A stretch of 64,000 bases of DNA. Source: a bacterium. GTDB taxonomy: Bacteria; Armatimonadota; UBA5829. Where the stretch lies: assembly GCA_021371935.1 (NCBI GenBank), contig JAJFVF010000009.1:131803-195802 (forward strand), read 5' to 3'. Under the pieces are notes generated by a model. That model did not search any database and was not told where the DNA came from. It worked only from the letters and a program-made list of their open reading frames with translations. Made by a program: the position numbers and the translations under genes. Position 1 is the first letter of the stretch. Every line of letters starts with the position of its first letter. Positions 38,104 to 47,171 of the stretch are shown here, piece after piece.

Positions 38104-40038
38104 TCAGGCCACGCCGGGTTCCAGCCTGGGTTTGGTCTCTTTCTTGCACTCCACTTTTTCTTCTGAAGTGCCGTCGGATTCATGCGGCGTGGCGGCAGTG
38201 GGTGTTTGGCCTGCCGAATCCTCCGCAAGGCTGGCGCCTTCCATCAAAGCCTCGAACTCCTCGCGCTCCAGGGTCTCTTTCTCCAGAAGAACCTTTACTA
38301 TCATATCCATCTTCTCGCGGTTTTCTAGGAGTATGCTGCGTGCACGTTCGTATGCCGCATCCATTATCGATCTTATTTCTTTGTCGATCTGCTGCGCAAT
38401 CTCATCGCTGTAGTTGCGGTCCTCCATGACATCACGACCCAGGAACGGGTTGCCATGACGTTTGCCGACCGTGAGTGGACCGATGGTGTCGCTCATGCCG
38501 TATTCACAGACCATCGCGCGGACGGTCTCAGTGGCACGCTCAAGATCATTGTGCGCGCCGGTCGATGCTTCGTTGAAGATGATCTCCTCGGCAACACGTC
38601 CGCCAAGTAGTCCCGCGACATCGTCCAGCAGCTCACTCTTCGTGGTCAGATATTTATCCTGAGCAGGGAGCATAATGGTATAACCGAGAGCCATTCCCCT
38701 TGGCAGGATCGAGACCTTGTGCACAGGGTCGGCATTAGGCAAAAGCTCACCGACTATGGCGTGGCCGACCTCATGATAGGCAACCATTTCCTTTTCTTTG
38801 TCGCTGATCAGGCGGCTTTTGCGCTCGGGACCGGCGATTACGCGGTCTATGGAGTCTTCAAAATCGGCCATGAATATCTTGGTCTGCTCCCGTCGTGCAG
38901 CAAGCAGGGCAGCCTCATTGACCAGGTTGGCAAGGTCGGCGCCGGAAAAACCGGGCGTCCTGCGCGCAAGAGAATTGACATTCACGTCATCTGCAAGCGG
39001 CTTGCCCTTTATGTGTACATTAAGAATTGCTTCACGGCCCGTTGCATCCGGGTTGTCGACAACCACGCGGCGGTCGAACCTGCCGGGTCTGAGCAGAGCC
39101 GGGTCGAGCACGTCTGGGCGGTTTGTCGCGGCGATCATAATTACACCGGAGTTTGGATCGAAACCGTCCATCTCGACCAACAGTTGGTTAAGGGTCTGTT
39201 CACGTTCATCATGGCCTCCGCCAAGACCAGCGCCCCGCTGGCGGCCTACCGCGTCGATCTCGTCTATAAAGATCAAGCTCGGGCGATTGGCCTTTGCAGT
39301 GTCGAAGAGGTCCCTTACACGTGAAGCGCCCACGCCGACGAACATCTCAACAAAGTCTGAGCCGCTGATATGGAAGAACGGCACTCCTGCCTCGCCTGCA
39401 ATTGCGCGTGCGAGCAGGGTCTTGCCGCAGCCGGGAGGTCCCAGAAGCAGGACACCTTTTGGGATCTTTGCGCCCAGAGCCTGGAATTTCTTGGCGTTTT
39501 TGAGGAACTCGACAACTTCCTCGAGTTCCTGTTTGGCTTCTTCAACTCCGGCCACGTCCTCGAAAGTGATCTTCGGGACGTTTTCATTGACCTTCTTTGC
39601 GCGGCTGCGACCGAACGACATCGCCTGATTGCCGCCCGCCTGAGCCTGTCTCATAAACAGCATCCACAACACTATAATGAAGCCCAGCGGCAATAGAGTG
39701 TATAGGAGAGACATGATGCCGTCGGATATCCACGGCCTCTCGATGCTGAACGTGACGTTGTGTTCGCGCAAATGATCCTGGAACTTGGAACGCTCCTGCG
39801 GAGCGCTCGGGTCGAGATTGGTCAGATACTTCTTTTTGTCTTTTGTCTGATAACTAAACTGATCCTTGTTAAATTTGCCCTCTTTGACTTTATCCTCGGC
39901 AACCTGTTTCCAGGCGGTCGAATAGGCGACCGTTTTTGTCGGGGCGATAGAGCGAGTCAACTGATCGCGTCCCATCAGGAACATAATTATGAGTGCAATG
40001 AATATAAATGCAGCTATGTTTTTAATATATCGGTTCAC
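38104..40038 (-). CDS. ftsH: ATP-dependent zinc metalloprotease FtsH
   Basis: Membrane AAA+ protease that removes misfolded and regulatory membrane and cytosolic proteins. 644 residues. Two N-terminal transmembrane helices (about 7-23 and 112-131), an external domain between them, Walker [13 protein letters not shown] (about 200), Walker [12 protein letters not shown], the second region of homology [21 protein letters not shown], and the zinc site HEVGHA (about 421). Starts with GTG behind GGAGG. A c-di-GMP-I riboswitch lies about 265 bp upstream on the same strand. Confidence 0.97.
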   Translation of the reverse strand: MNRYIKNIAAFIFIALIIMFLMGRDQLTRSIAPTKTVAYSTAWKQVAEDKVKEGKFNKDQFSYQTKDKKKYLTNLDPSAPQERSKFQDHLREHNVTFSIERPWISDGIMSLLYTLLPLGFIIVLWMLFMRQAQAGGNQAMSFGRSRAKKVNENVPKITFEDVAGVEEAKQELEEVVEFLKNAKKFQALGAKIPKGVLLLGPPGCGKTLLARAIAGEAGVPFFHISGSDFVEMFVGVGASRVRDLFDTAKANRPSLIFIDEIDAVGRQRGAGLGGGHDEREQTLNQLLVEMDGFDPNSGVIMIAATNRPDVLDPALLRPGRFDRRVVVDNPDATGREAILNVHIKGKPLADDVNVNSLARRTPGFSGADLANLVNEAALLAARREQTKIFMADFEDSIDRVIAGPERKSRLISDKEKEMVAYHEVGHAIVGELLPNADPVHKVSILPRGMALGYTIMLPAQDKYLTTKSELLDDVAGLLGGRVAEEIIFNEASTGAHNDLERATETVRAMVCEYGMSDTIGPLTVGKRHGNPFLGRDVMEDRNYSDEIAQQIDKEIRSIMDAAYERARSILLENREKMDMIVKVLLEKETLEREEFEALMEGASLAEDSAGQTPTAATPHESDGTSEEKVECKKETKPRLEPGVA

Positions 40039-40149
40039 TTACCCATTTCCTCCGGTGCGCATCGATTGCACTATTCGATTATACCACTACCAATATTCGC
40101 CCGCAAATCAGCAGGTGAGCAGTGTTGACATGGGTGTGTACAGGGGAAC

Positions 40150-40176
40150 GGCGCCGGAGCAGCCATCCCCGGCGCC
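40150..40176. repeat. GC-rich hairpin in the ftsH leader
   Basis: GGCGCCGG and CCGGCGCC form an 8-bp stem with an 11-nt loop. No T-run on either side, so termination would not be canonical. Confidence 0.5.
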
Positions 40177-40301
40177 GAAAACTTAGAGGAGCCTTCCATA
40201 CAATCAGCCAAGACGCATAGCGAAGTCCCTGTCAGCGGAGATACAAACCACATAACGCTCAAATTGCGGCTCACTGTAATCTCCGTCAACATGGAACGCT
40301 T

Positions 40302-40398
40302 GGAGTTTCGGCAGCCAGACCACCATAGCCACTAAGGCCGTAGGCTCAAGGCTTTGCGTCCCTGCCTTTCGACAGGTTTGCCAGTATCGGTCTCCTCC
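40302..40398 (-). promoter_or_regulatory. Cyclic di-GMP-I (GEMM) riboswitch
   Basis: Minus strand: GGCAAACC, a hairpin with GAAA tetraloop (CCTGTCGAAAGGCAGG), GGGACGCAAAGCC, then GCCTAC...CTATGG, the tetraloop receptor arm, and GGCTGCC closing the base. GGAG/CTCC flank the outer helix. These are the landmarks of class I c-di-GMP aptamers. The next firm gene in this direction is ftsH. Two small frames lie in between: 40 codons (40326-40204, whose ATG lies inside the aptamer) and a GTG-started frame ending at 40071 with GGAG upstream; neither looks like a known protein. Confidence 0.9.
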
Positions 40399-40467
40399 AG
40401 CTTAACCACAATAGTTTTGCCACGTGTTCGATGCAGGTGCTACTGATTCAATTACGGGTTTTTGCAG

Positions 40468-41208
40468 CTAATCGAGTTTTCCGATGCCGCCCAGCAGTTT
40501 TCTCAATCGCGCAAACGGCTTTGAACTGTATGCTGAGCACTCTCCGTTTATGATAGCTTCTCTGACCGCTTCCAGGGTCGGCTCGGGCAGTTTCATCACT
40601 GTGTAACACGTGCCGACACCGTTTACGTAGTGAGTGTCGCTGGAACCGAACTTGGTTACCGACTTTAGTTTTGGACTATGTGCAAGAGTATGGTTGCACC
40701 TAATCAACCCTTCCTTGAAAACTGCTCCACACTCTATTTCCACTGCGTCGAAAGGAGCATCGAATACTCTTTCACCAACACCCGTGGAATGATATGGATG
40801 AACAGCCACCGCCAGCCCGCCGCAGTCATGGATAATATCCACTGTCTGCTTAATGCTTTGAGACATGGGCAGAGTTTCGTCTACAAACAGAGCGCCTATA
40901 TGGCCATGATCGCTGCTTACCTCGACACCGGGAATGACAAGAAAATCGTCAGGTATAAGCCCTCGTCTCTTGAGATCGTATGAGCACTCAACCGTATTTC
41001 GCGAACCCTCTATATTGTTGTGGTCCATTACGCATATGGCGCTAATACCGAGCTTAACCGCTCTGAGAATTATCGCTTCCGGCTGCGATATGGAACAGTG
41101 AGAAAACAGGCTGTGAATATGGGGGTCCATCGCAATTTCATCGCGGCCTACTACAATGCGTGGTTCTCCAGCACATTTCAGCGCACCATTCACAATGTGG
41201 TCCCACAT
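40468..41208 (-). CDS. PHP-domain phosphoesterase
   Basis: 246 residues from the chosen ATG. Polymerase/histidinol-phosphatase metal motifs are visible: DPHIHSLFSHCS, MDHNN, GVEVSSDHGH, AVHPYH and FGSSDTHY. Enzymes of this type hydrolyse phosphoesters using several bound metals; substrate unknown. GGTGG lies 6 bp before this ATG; a GTG at 41280 is an alternative start and lies 13-20 bp after the likely transcription start. Confidence 0.85.
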   Translation of the reverse strand: MWDHIVNGALKCAGEPRIVVGRDEIAMDPHIHSLFSHCSISQPEAIILRAVKLGISAICVMDHNNIEGSRNTVECSYDLKRRGLIPDDFLVIPGVEVSSDHGHIGALFVDETLPMSQSIKQTVDIIHDCGGLAVAVHPYHSTGVGERVFDAPFDAVEIECGAVFKEGLIRCNHTLAHSPKLKSVTKFGSSDTHYVNGVGTCYTVMKLPEPTLEAVREAIINGECSAYSSKPFARLRKLLGGIGKLD

Positions 41209-41299
41209 ATCAAACCACCAATATTTGCATTCACGTACGGATTTGTCGGGAGTACGGTAAACCAGAGCCAACGATTGCACCTCGCAATGTATCGCTGCT

Positions 41300-41329
41300 A
41301 GTATACCAGCTTGCGAGTGCTGTTGTCAC
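41300..41329 (-). promoter_or_regulatory. Likely promoter of the PHP gene
   Basis: Minus strand GTGACA (41329-41324), 18-bp spacer, TATACT (41305-41300). Confidence 0.5.
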
Positions 41330-41339
41330 GGCGCAATAC

Positions 41340-42071
41340 TCAATATATGCCTAAAGGCTCACCTATTATTCTTGCGCGCTCATCGGGAAAATGATCGCGC
41401 AGGCGCATTGGGGTGATTCGTCCCGGTTTATTCATTACGTAGTTTCGAGTATATTCATCCGGCGATGTGAGCTGAACACCGGTCAGATTATTCTTTCTGA
41501 TAAATTCGGCAACCCGATCGGTTACCAGCAATGTGAAAGCAAAAGGCCATGCTATGAAGAAATCACAGCCGTCCCATATATCCCAATCCACCACGCGACT
41601 CCAGTCCGGGAAGCCCTCCCAGAAATTTGTGTTTGCTACCCTGGTCACACCAGATTCTTCTTTAGCCATGCCGCCCCATCCGGTTACCAATATCTCCCAG
41701 AACATTGGCGAGTCGTCATCAGATGAGAGTTCCGGCAGTTCGCGATCGCCATCATAATCCGAATCGGCTGCAGATGTGTCCCACCTGACAATCGCACGCC
41801 TGGCTTCAAAACCCGTAAATCTCTCCTTGGTCATCATCTCAAGTGTCTGGTTGCGAGCCAGGCAGTCGGTGAGCGTCCAGATGAAGTCGGGAATGCCGGG
41901 ACACTGCAAGATGACCCTCAATTCAGAAATGCGGTTCGCCGGACCTCCAAAGGAGATATATTTGCCGCCATGAGTATGGTTGAGATAGTCGCTTTTACGC
42001 CATATGTTGCCCTTGTCCCATCTCGCAGTCCTTTTTTCGGGTGATTCCAGTATCCAGAATTTTTCAGCCAT
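41340..42071 (-). CDS. Immunity-like protein of the 'WDxxxGCDxF' type
   Basis: 243-residue soluble protein starting MAEKFWILE. It ends with a module DWDIWDGCDFFIAWPFAFTL, then VTDRVAEFIRKNNLTGVQL, a pattern I associate with DUF1629/Imm-type immunity proteins of toxin systems; the assignment is tentative. Start chosen by GGGAG 6 bp upstream. It is transcribed divergently from an HTH/ImmA pair through a 168-bp region with promoters on both strands. No cognate toxin is visible next to it. Confidence 0.65.
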   Translation of the reverse strand: MAEKFWILESPEKRTARWDKGNIWRKSDYLNHTHGGKYISFGGPANRISELRVILQCPGIPDFIWTLTDCLARNQTLEMMTKERFTGFEARRAIVRWDTSAADSDYDGDRELPELSSDDDSPMFWEILVTGWGGMAKEESGVTRVANTNFWEGFPDWSRVVDWDIWDGCDFFIAWPFAFTLLVTDRVAEFIRKNNLTGVQLTSPDEYTRNYVMNKPGRITPMRLRDHFPDERARIIGEPLGIY

Positions 42072-42116
42072 CTGTGTCTCCCAGTATAATATAGCAACAA
42101 CAATAGTGGTGGTATT

Positions 42117-42146
42117 ATTATATATTGCAGCCTGGCTGTTTGTCAA
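42117..42146 (-). promoter_or_regulatory. Promoter of the immunity-like gene with palindrome in the spacer
   Basis: Minus strand TTGACA (42146-42141), 18-bp spacer, TATAAT (42122-42117). The spacer carries the palindrome CAGCCTGGCTG (42128-42138), a candidate operator for the divergent HTH protein. Confidence 0.65.
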
Positions 42147-42178
42147 CAATAATATAGATGCAAGTTCGCGGACAAAAT

Positions 42179-42207
42179 TTGCATAGACAGGCTTTGGAGC
42201 ATATAAT
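42179..42207 (+). promoter_or_regulatory. Promoter of the HTH-ImmA operon
   Basis: TTGCAT (42179-42184), 17-bp spacer, TATAAT (42202-42207), about 30 bp before the gene. Confidence 0.7.
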
Positions 42208-42239
42208 AATCCGGTAGAACGAATGCTGCAGTGGTGAAA

Positions 42240-42620
42240 ATGACTGATAATTTGCGAGGCAGACGACAAACCAGATACGAGCCCGAATTAGCGCAATCAG
42301 CCACCAAAATGCTGGAAGCGTCTGGGCTTACACGCGAGGAAGTTGCCAGGCGAAGCAACATTAGTCCCGAGTGGCTTCGTCAACTGCTCAATCTTGGGCG
42401 GGTGATATCCGATGACCTGCTGGCAGATTTTGCGGAAGTAGTCGGTGGTGATGTCGATGAGCTTCTTGTGGCAGCGGGCCGCAAACAGCCGCCATCCGGG
42501 GATTTGGTTAAGACTGTCGAGCTTGCCCTGCGCAGTGTTTCCGGCCTCTCAAAGGAAGACACTGATGATATTATGAAGATCGTGGTCGAGGTCTCCCGCA
42601 GAGACCGTGGTCAGCCATAA
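42240..42620 (+). CDS. XRE-family HTH regulator
   Basis: 126 residues. The HTH (about 20-70) includes LTREEVARRSNISPEWLRQLLNLGR. The C-terminal part is helical (LSKEDTDDIMKIVVEVSR). The ribosome site is weak; GTG at 42231 is an alternative start. The stop overlaps the next ATG (TAATG), the common arrangement of an HTH regulator with an ImmA/IrrE protease that can relieve its repression. Confidence 0.85.
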   Translation: MTDNLRGRRQTRYEPELAQSATKMLEASGLTREEVARRSNISPEWLRQLLNLGRVISDDLLADFAEVVGGDVDELLVAAGRKQPPSGDLVKTVELALRSVSGLSKEDTDDIMKIVVEVSRRDRGQP

Positions 42621-43105
42621 TGAGGGGCGCAATGGAGATACCGTTCGGTATTCGCCTGATACCCAGACACATAGAACCTCCGCTCGACCTGAACTGGCTG
42701 GCTGAGTGGTTCGGCGTGGAGATCGAGATAAGGCCGCTGCCGAAAAACGTCGCAGGCATGTATCTGCGCACCGAGGAATACGCGCATATAATCCTCAATT
42801 CAAACGATTCCCCCGAACGCCAGAGATGGACGACCGCCCATGAGCTTGCTCACCACGTTTTATGCATAGGTCGGCAGTCACCTGAAGACGCATTTCGGAT
42901 AAAGACTGATGGAGCTGATAAAGACGAAAGCCTGTGTGATCGGTTCGCATCTGAAATTCTGATGCCTGCGGCGCTGGTCAGAAGAAAAGCAGCCGAGGTA
43001 AAGCATGGGCGCTTCGACAAAAGCGCGCTGCTTGCCAATATGTTCGAGGTCAGCACCACCGCAATGCGCATCAGGCTCAGAGAACTCGGCCTGCGCATGA
43101 ACTAA
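42620..43105 (+). CDS. ImmA/IrrE family metallo-endopeptidase
   Basis: 161 residues. Zinc motif HELAHHVL near residue 75 (preceded by WTTA), with the downstream DRFASEILMP segment containing the third ligand region. Such proteases cleave XRE repressors in mobile elements or antitoxins in toxin-antitoxin loci. The gene overlaps the preceding XRE gene by one base. A second possible ATG lies four codons in. Confidence 0.9.
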   Translation: MRGAMEIPFGIRLIPRHIEPPLDLNWLAEWFGVEIEIRPLPKNVAGMYLRTEEYAHIILNSNDSPERQRWTTAHELAHHVLCIGRQSPEDAFRIKTDGADKDESLCDRFASEILMPAALVRRKAAEVKHGRFDKSALLANMFEVSTTAMRIRLRELGLRMN

Positions 43106-43128
43106 GCAATTTGCGGTCAGCAAATTGC
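43106..43128. terminator. Hairpin between convergent ImmA and transporter genes
   Basis: GCAATTTGC pairs with GCAAATTGC (9 bp, 5-nt loop). It directly follows the ImmA stop; T-runs are poor. Confidence 0.5.
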
Positions 43129-43202
43129 ACGATTGTATGTGGTTTTACTGGTGTGAAACACTATAGTGGTATGCAAGCGACCAACCGTGATTTACTTAGC
43201 GT

Positions 43203-44309
43203 TCATTTGGAGCTGTTCTTGATCGCGGGAACGACAATCTCCTTTATCAGCACCTGCAGCGCCGCAGCGATTGGAATTGCAAGCAGTGCTCCCACTATAC
43301 CGAGCAGTGTTGCGCCGGCAAGCAGCGCGATTATGGTCATAAGGGGGCTGAGTCCGACATGTTTTTGCATGATCTTCGGAGCCAGGAAATTGTTTTCTGT
43401 CTGGGTCAGCAAAAAGAAGAAGACTATCACGGATGGAAGCTGCCAGTGCCAGTTCGGGCTGAACAGTGAAATTATAACTGCGGGCACTGCTGCGGCGACC
43501 GGTCCGACCATCGGGATGACCTCGCCAACCGCGCCCACAACGCCTATTACCGCTGCGTAAGGCACACGCAGCGCCCACATGGCCAGCGATACGGACAAGC
43601 CGATTATAATTGCCAGGGTGATCTGTCCACGCAGCCATCCGCCCATTGCCATACCCATATGGCTGAAAGTCGCGCCGATCTTTTTCGCATGTTTGGCGGG
43701 AAAGAGCGATAGGAATGAATCACGTATATTTTCTCGTGTGAGGAGGATGTAAAATGTCATTACCGCCACGGACAAAAACGCAATCACGCTGCCGAAGAAC
43801 CCGAATACTGCCGGTGCGGAGCTGATTACGTAATTACCTGCAGCGTCCACCTGAGACTTTGCCTTGTCGACCAGCCCGGCGTAGTCCGGTATGTATGAGT
43901 ATTGATGGTGCATATCGGCAAGCCATGTCTTTGCGCCGTCCATATATTCCGGCAGATGGTTGGAAAACCTGATGCTCTCCTTTACCAGAGGGACGGCGAT
44001 AAGCCCGATGGCGGTCAACAATATCGCGAGCGCCGCAATGTACACGAGGAGTATTGCCAGGCCTCTGGGCATCTTTCGACCGCGAGGCATGCGCCGTCTT
44101 TCAAGCCATGCGACAGCCGGAGCCAGGCCGCATGCAAAGACGATGGATATAACAACCAGCACGACGATCGGCTTGAGCTTTACGATCAGCCAAAGCCCCA
44201 GTATGATTCCCAGAATTGAGATAAATGTCACTATATACCGGCCAATCGAGCTTTGCTGTGTCGGCTTGGCGAGTTGATCGGGATTCTCTTTTATCTGTTT
44301 AGCAGGCAT
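43203..44309 (-). CDS. AI-2E family transporter
   Basis: 368-residue polytopic inner-membrane protein of the AI-2E/TqsA family (PF01594), whose members export autoinducer-2 or act as sodium-proton antiporters. Hydrophobic helices are at about 25-75, 85-115, 170-200 and 225-340. Family features include SIVFACGLAPAVAWLERR, the long external stretch (about 120-165) and the GEVIPMVGPVAAAVPA loop. The substrate is not predictable. Transcribed toward the ImmA gene. Confidence 0.9.
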   Translation of the reverse strand: MPAKQIKENPDQLAKPTQQSSIGRYIVTFISILGIILGLWLIVKLKPIVVLVVISIVFACGLAPAVAWLERRRMPRGRKMPRGLAILLVYIAALAILLTAIGLIAVPLVKESIRFSNHLPEYMDGAKTWLADMHHQYSYIPDYAGLVDKAKSQVDAAGNYVISSAPAVFGFFGSVIAFLSVAVMTFYILLTRENIRDSFLSLFPAKHAKKIGATFSHMGMAMGGWLRGQITLAIIIGLSVSLAMWALRVPYAAVIGVVGAVGEVIPMVGPVAAAVPAVIISLFSPNWHWQLPSVIVFFFLLTQTENNFLAPKIMQKHVGLSPLMTIIALLAGATLLGIVGALLAIPIAAALQVLIKEIVVPAIKNSSK

Positions 44310-44457
44310 ACACTAATCTTCGACATGTCATGGCAAATTCCTTGTCGGCCCATGTAATAACAATAGCTCAGTGTGTGCGATAGTGTAGTTTTTGGGCACT
44401 TTAAGGGAGTTATAGCGTCTTATAAACGTATGCAGTTTTTCTATGATTCCTCTTGTG

Positions 44458-44472
44458 AGCTATACTATAGCT
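44458..44472. promoter_or_regulatory. 15-bp palindrome upstream of the first M48 gene
   Basis: AGCTATACTATAGCT is a palindrome with one central base, about 36 bp before the start codon. It may be an operator; the rest of 44310-44507 shows no clear promoter pair. Confidence 0.35.
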
Positions 44473-44507
44473 TGTAAATGTATTTTGATCGGAGGACGGA
44501 TCGAATA

Positions 44508-46082
44508 ATGAGAGCGGCAAGCAGCACCCGAAGCATTATATGGACATTGGCATTACTGGTCATCACCTGCGCTTTTGTCACTGCACCGGTGAGCGCGACT
44601 ACTCTGGAAGAAGAGATAGACCTCGGCAAGAAGCTGGACGTCGAGATCCTCAGAGAGTATGAACAGGTCAAAGATGAAGCCTCGATCAAGGAGATCGATG
44701 AATACGGCCAGCAGTTGGTAAAAGGCAGCAGCATCAACAGACCGGAGATCAAATACACATTCAGGATATTGAAGCAGGATGATTTGAATGCATTTTCCAC
44801 CCCTGGCGGATATGTATATTTTTCGAGCCATCTGTGGGATGTGCTCAGGCCGAATGAACGAAAAGGTGTCATTGCGCACGAGATAGTCCATATCGACAGG
44901 CGGCATGCCATAGACGCAGCATCCAAAGCCAACCGGCAATCTATGTGGATCGGAGCGATTTTGACGGTGCTTGGCGCGAACCGCAGTGTGGGTGATCTGA
45001 TCGGCATGGCTCATAACTTCGCCGTGCTCAACTATTCGCGTGGTGATGAGAAGCAGGCTGATGAGGTAGGCGTCCAGCTGCTTCATGAGGCCGGCTATAA
45101 CCCTGCGGGTCTGCTTTTGGCTATGCGCAAGATCAACAGGTTTCAGATTGAAGCGGGTGGAGAGGGCCCAAAATATCTAAGCAACCATCCCCTTACAAAA
45201 GAAAGGCTCGCCTACCTGACTGCTGATCTAGAGAAAATGGGGGTGCCGGTCCCGGCTGAAGACGTCAATGAGATACCCAACCCAAATACGATCGGCAGTG
45301 TTACTTCCGTCTCAGGCATGACCGTGCAATTCAGCTCGTCAAAGAAACTGCGCCCTGGAGACATAGTGTGGCTGATGGGTCAAGGCTGGGACTATCGTTA
45401 TGAGAACCATATCGCAGTGCCGGTCGCCAGGGGTTCGGTGACGGATGCAGGCAGCTCATACTCTGCGCAAATAGCCTTGATGTCGGGTGTAAAGGCCGAC
45501 AAGATCGCAGTCGGCACGGATGTATGTGCTCTTCCTGCGCCCGAAGCGGCCAGCGGAATAGCAACTATGGAGAATGGGAAAGTAATATCAAAGTCGCAGA
45601 TGAAGAAGTTCGACAGACTGGTTGCGCTGCAGCAGGTGTGGAACGATACTTCGGACAAGGTGGTCAACGATAATGCGGGCTATGTGATCATCACCGATCC
45701 AAAGAATCCAACTGGTTATGTTGCCGCCACGCGCTCTGAGTATTCATATGCGCCTGTTGAGAGGGGATCGGTGCTCGTCAAGTTGAACGATCCCGATGAA
45801 AAGCGTTGGGCCGGGACAATAATCTCGATAGGTCGGGGCGGCCAGACGATAGAGGTATTGCCGGATAAGGGTTTGAACACGGATACCACGTATGAGGTCA
45901 CTTATCCTGCATGGAACAGCAAAGCCAAGTATGATGATCGAGTGATCGGGACCGCGAAGCTCTCATCTGCGAGCGGCAAGATTGTGATGAAGATGAGGAT
46001 GTTCATGCCGGGCAGGAGTATGGCAGACATTCAAAACGGCTTCGACGTATACGAAGAAAAAAATCGGCCTGAAACAAAGTGA
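44508..46082 (+). CDS. Secreted M48-family metalloprotease with C-terminal beta domains
   Basis: 524 residues. Signal peptide about 1-29 (ending APVSA). The M48 domain has HEIVHIDRRH (124-133) and a downstream Glu in GDEKQADEVGVQLL as zinc ligand. A helical segment ending LSNHPLTKERLAYL follows, typical of BepA/LoiP-like envelope proteases. Residues about 270-524 add beta-rich repeats unlike these. GGAGG lies 12 bp before this ATG. It may act in envelope protein quality control. Confidence 0.88.
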   Translation: MRAASSTRSIIWTLALLVITCAFVTAPVSATTLEEEIDLGKKLDVEILREYEQVKDEASIKEIDEYGQQLVKGSSINRPEIKYTFRILKQDDLNAFSTPGGYVYFSSHLWDVLRPNERKGVIAHEIVHIDRRHAIDAASKANRQSMWIGAILTVLGANRSVGDLIGMAHNFAVLNYSRGDEKQADEVGVQLLHEAGYNPAGLLLAMRKINRFQIEAGGEGPKYLSNHPLTKERLAYLTADLEKMGVPVPAEDVNEIPNPNTIGSVTSVSGMTVQFSSSKKLRPGDIVWLMGQGWDYRYENHIAVPVARGSVTDAGSSYSAQIALMSGVKADKIAVGTDVCALPAPEAASGIATMENGKVISKSQMKKFDRLVALQQVWNDTSDKVVNDNAGYVIITDPKNPTGYVAATRSEYSYAPVERGSVLVKLNDPDEKRWAGTIISIGRGGQTIEVLPDKGLNTDTTYEVTYPAWNSKAKYDDRVIGTAKLSSASGKIVMKMRMFMPGRSMADIQNGFDVYEEKNRPETK

Positions 46083-46149
46083 ATGAACTATCGTTTATCG
46101 TTAATCATTGGATAGCGATAATACGATACGATAAATTGCGGGGGAAGTC

Positions 46150-47163
46150 TTGGGGCGATATTTGCTTGCAGGAATGATGATAGCAGCCCTGCTGACTATG
46201 TGTGTCGGCGCGACGGCGTTCTCGATCGAGGATGAGAATAAACTCGGGGAAAAGGCGTCCAAAGAAGTCGAGAAGGAGATGCCGCCCTCCGAAAACCAGA
46301 CGTGGCAGCAGGATATTGCTCAGATGGGCGCAAGGCTTGTGCCGTTCGTCGGGCGTAAACAGATCAATTACCACTTTACGATCATTCAGAACAAAGACGA
46401 AATCAATGCATTCGCTCTGCCCGGCGGATATGTCTACTTCACCGAGCGGATGTGGCAGATCATGACCCCCGATGAGCGCGGCGCCATACTCGCGCACGAA
46501 ATGACCCACTGCGACCGGCGCCACGGCGTGGATATGATGCTCAAGAGCCAGCAGCGTGCTTTGTGGTTGCTGCCTGTCATAATTCTTGGAGGAGGCGCGC
46601 TTGGCAATATTGCTGTCTGGGGAAATGCAGCCATCACTCAGCGATATTCGCGGATTATGGAGCGCGAAGCCGACGAGATGGGCATCAAGATGGCCGCCAA
46701 AGCCGGATTCAACCCGACGGGCGCAGTGACATCCATGAAGAAGCTCCTTAATATCGAGAGCAACCTTAACCGATATGAGGTCTCTGCGATATTTGCCAGC
46801 CACCCGGACACCCAAAAGCGCATCGACTATTTGACCACCGAGGCAATTGCGCTTGGAGCCAAAGACAAAGATATGGAACTCAAAGCGATCGACGATCCGC
46901 GCAGGCTTGGCAATATCATTCGCCGCATGCCGGAGGTCAACACTATATATGCCCGCACGACCACTCCTCTCAACTATGGCACAGCCGTCAGCATAAAGAA
47001 GATGCTATGGGATGATGAAACACAGTCCTTGAGGCCAAAGACAGTCGCCACGGCAACAGTCCTCACACCAGGCATCCATCCAATTCTGCTGCTCAAGACA
47101 AATAAAGATGATGCTCTTGCCGAGATCATGGAGGGTGACGGAGTGTATCCGGTCGAAGACTAG
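46150..47163 (+). CDS. Second secreted M48-family metalloprotease
   Basis: 337 residues, homologous to the preceding protease: signal peptide (about 1-25), HEMTHCDRRH (116-125), EREADEMGIKMAAKAGF, then ASHPDTQKRIDYL. A shorter C-terminal extension (about 245-337). It follows the first after 67 bp, so a tandem duplication is likely. The start is uncertain (TTG 46150 after GGGGGAA, or ATG 46174). Confidence 0.87.
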   Translation: MGRYLLAGMMIAALLTMCVGATAFSIEDENKLGEKASKEVEKEMPPSENQTWQQDIAQMGARLVPFVGRKQINYHFTIIQNKDEINAFALPGGYVYFTERMWQIMTPDERGAILAHEMTHCDRRHGVDMMLKSQQRALWLLPVIILGGGALGNIAVWGNAAITQRYSRIMEREADEMGIKMAAKAGFNPTGAVTSMKKLLNIESNLNRYEVSAIFASHPDTQKRIDYLTTEAIALGAKDKDMELKAIDDPRRLGNIIRRMPEVNTIYARTTTPLNYGTAVSIKKMLWDDETQSLRPKTVATATVLTPGIHPILLLKTNKDDALAEIMEGDGVYPVED

Positions 47164-47171
47164 GAAAGCCT

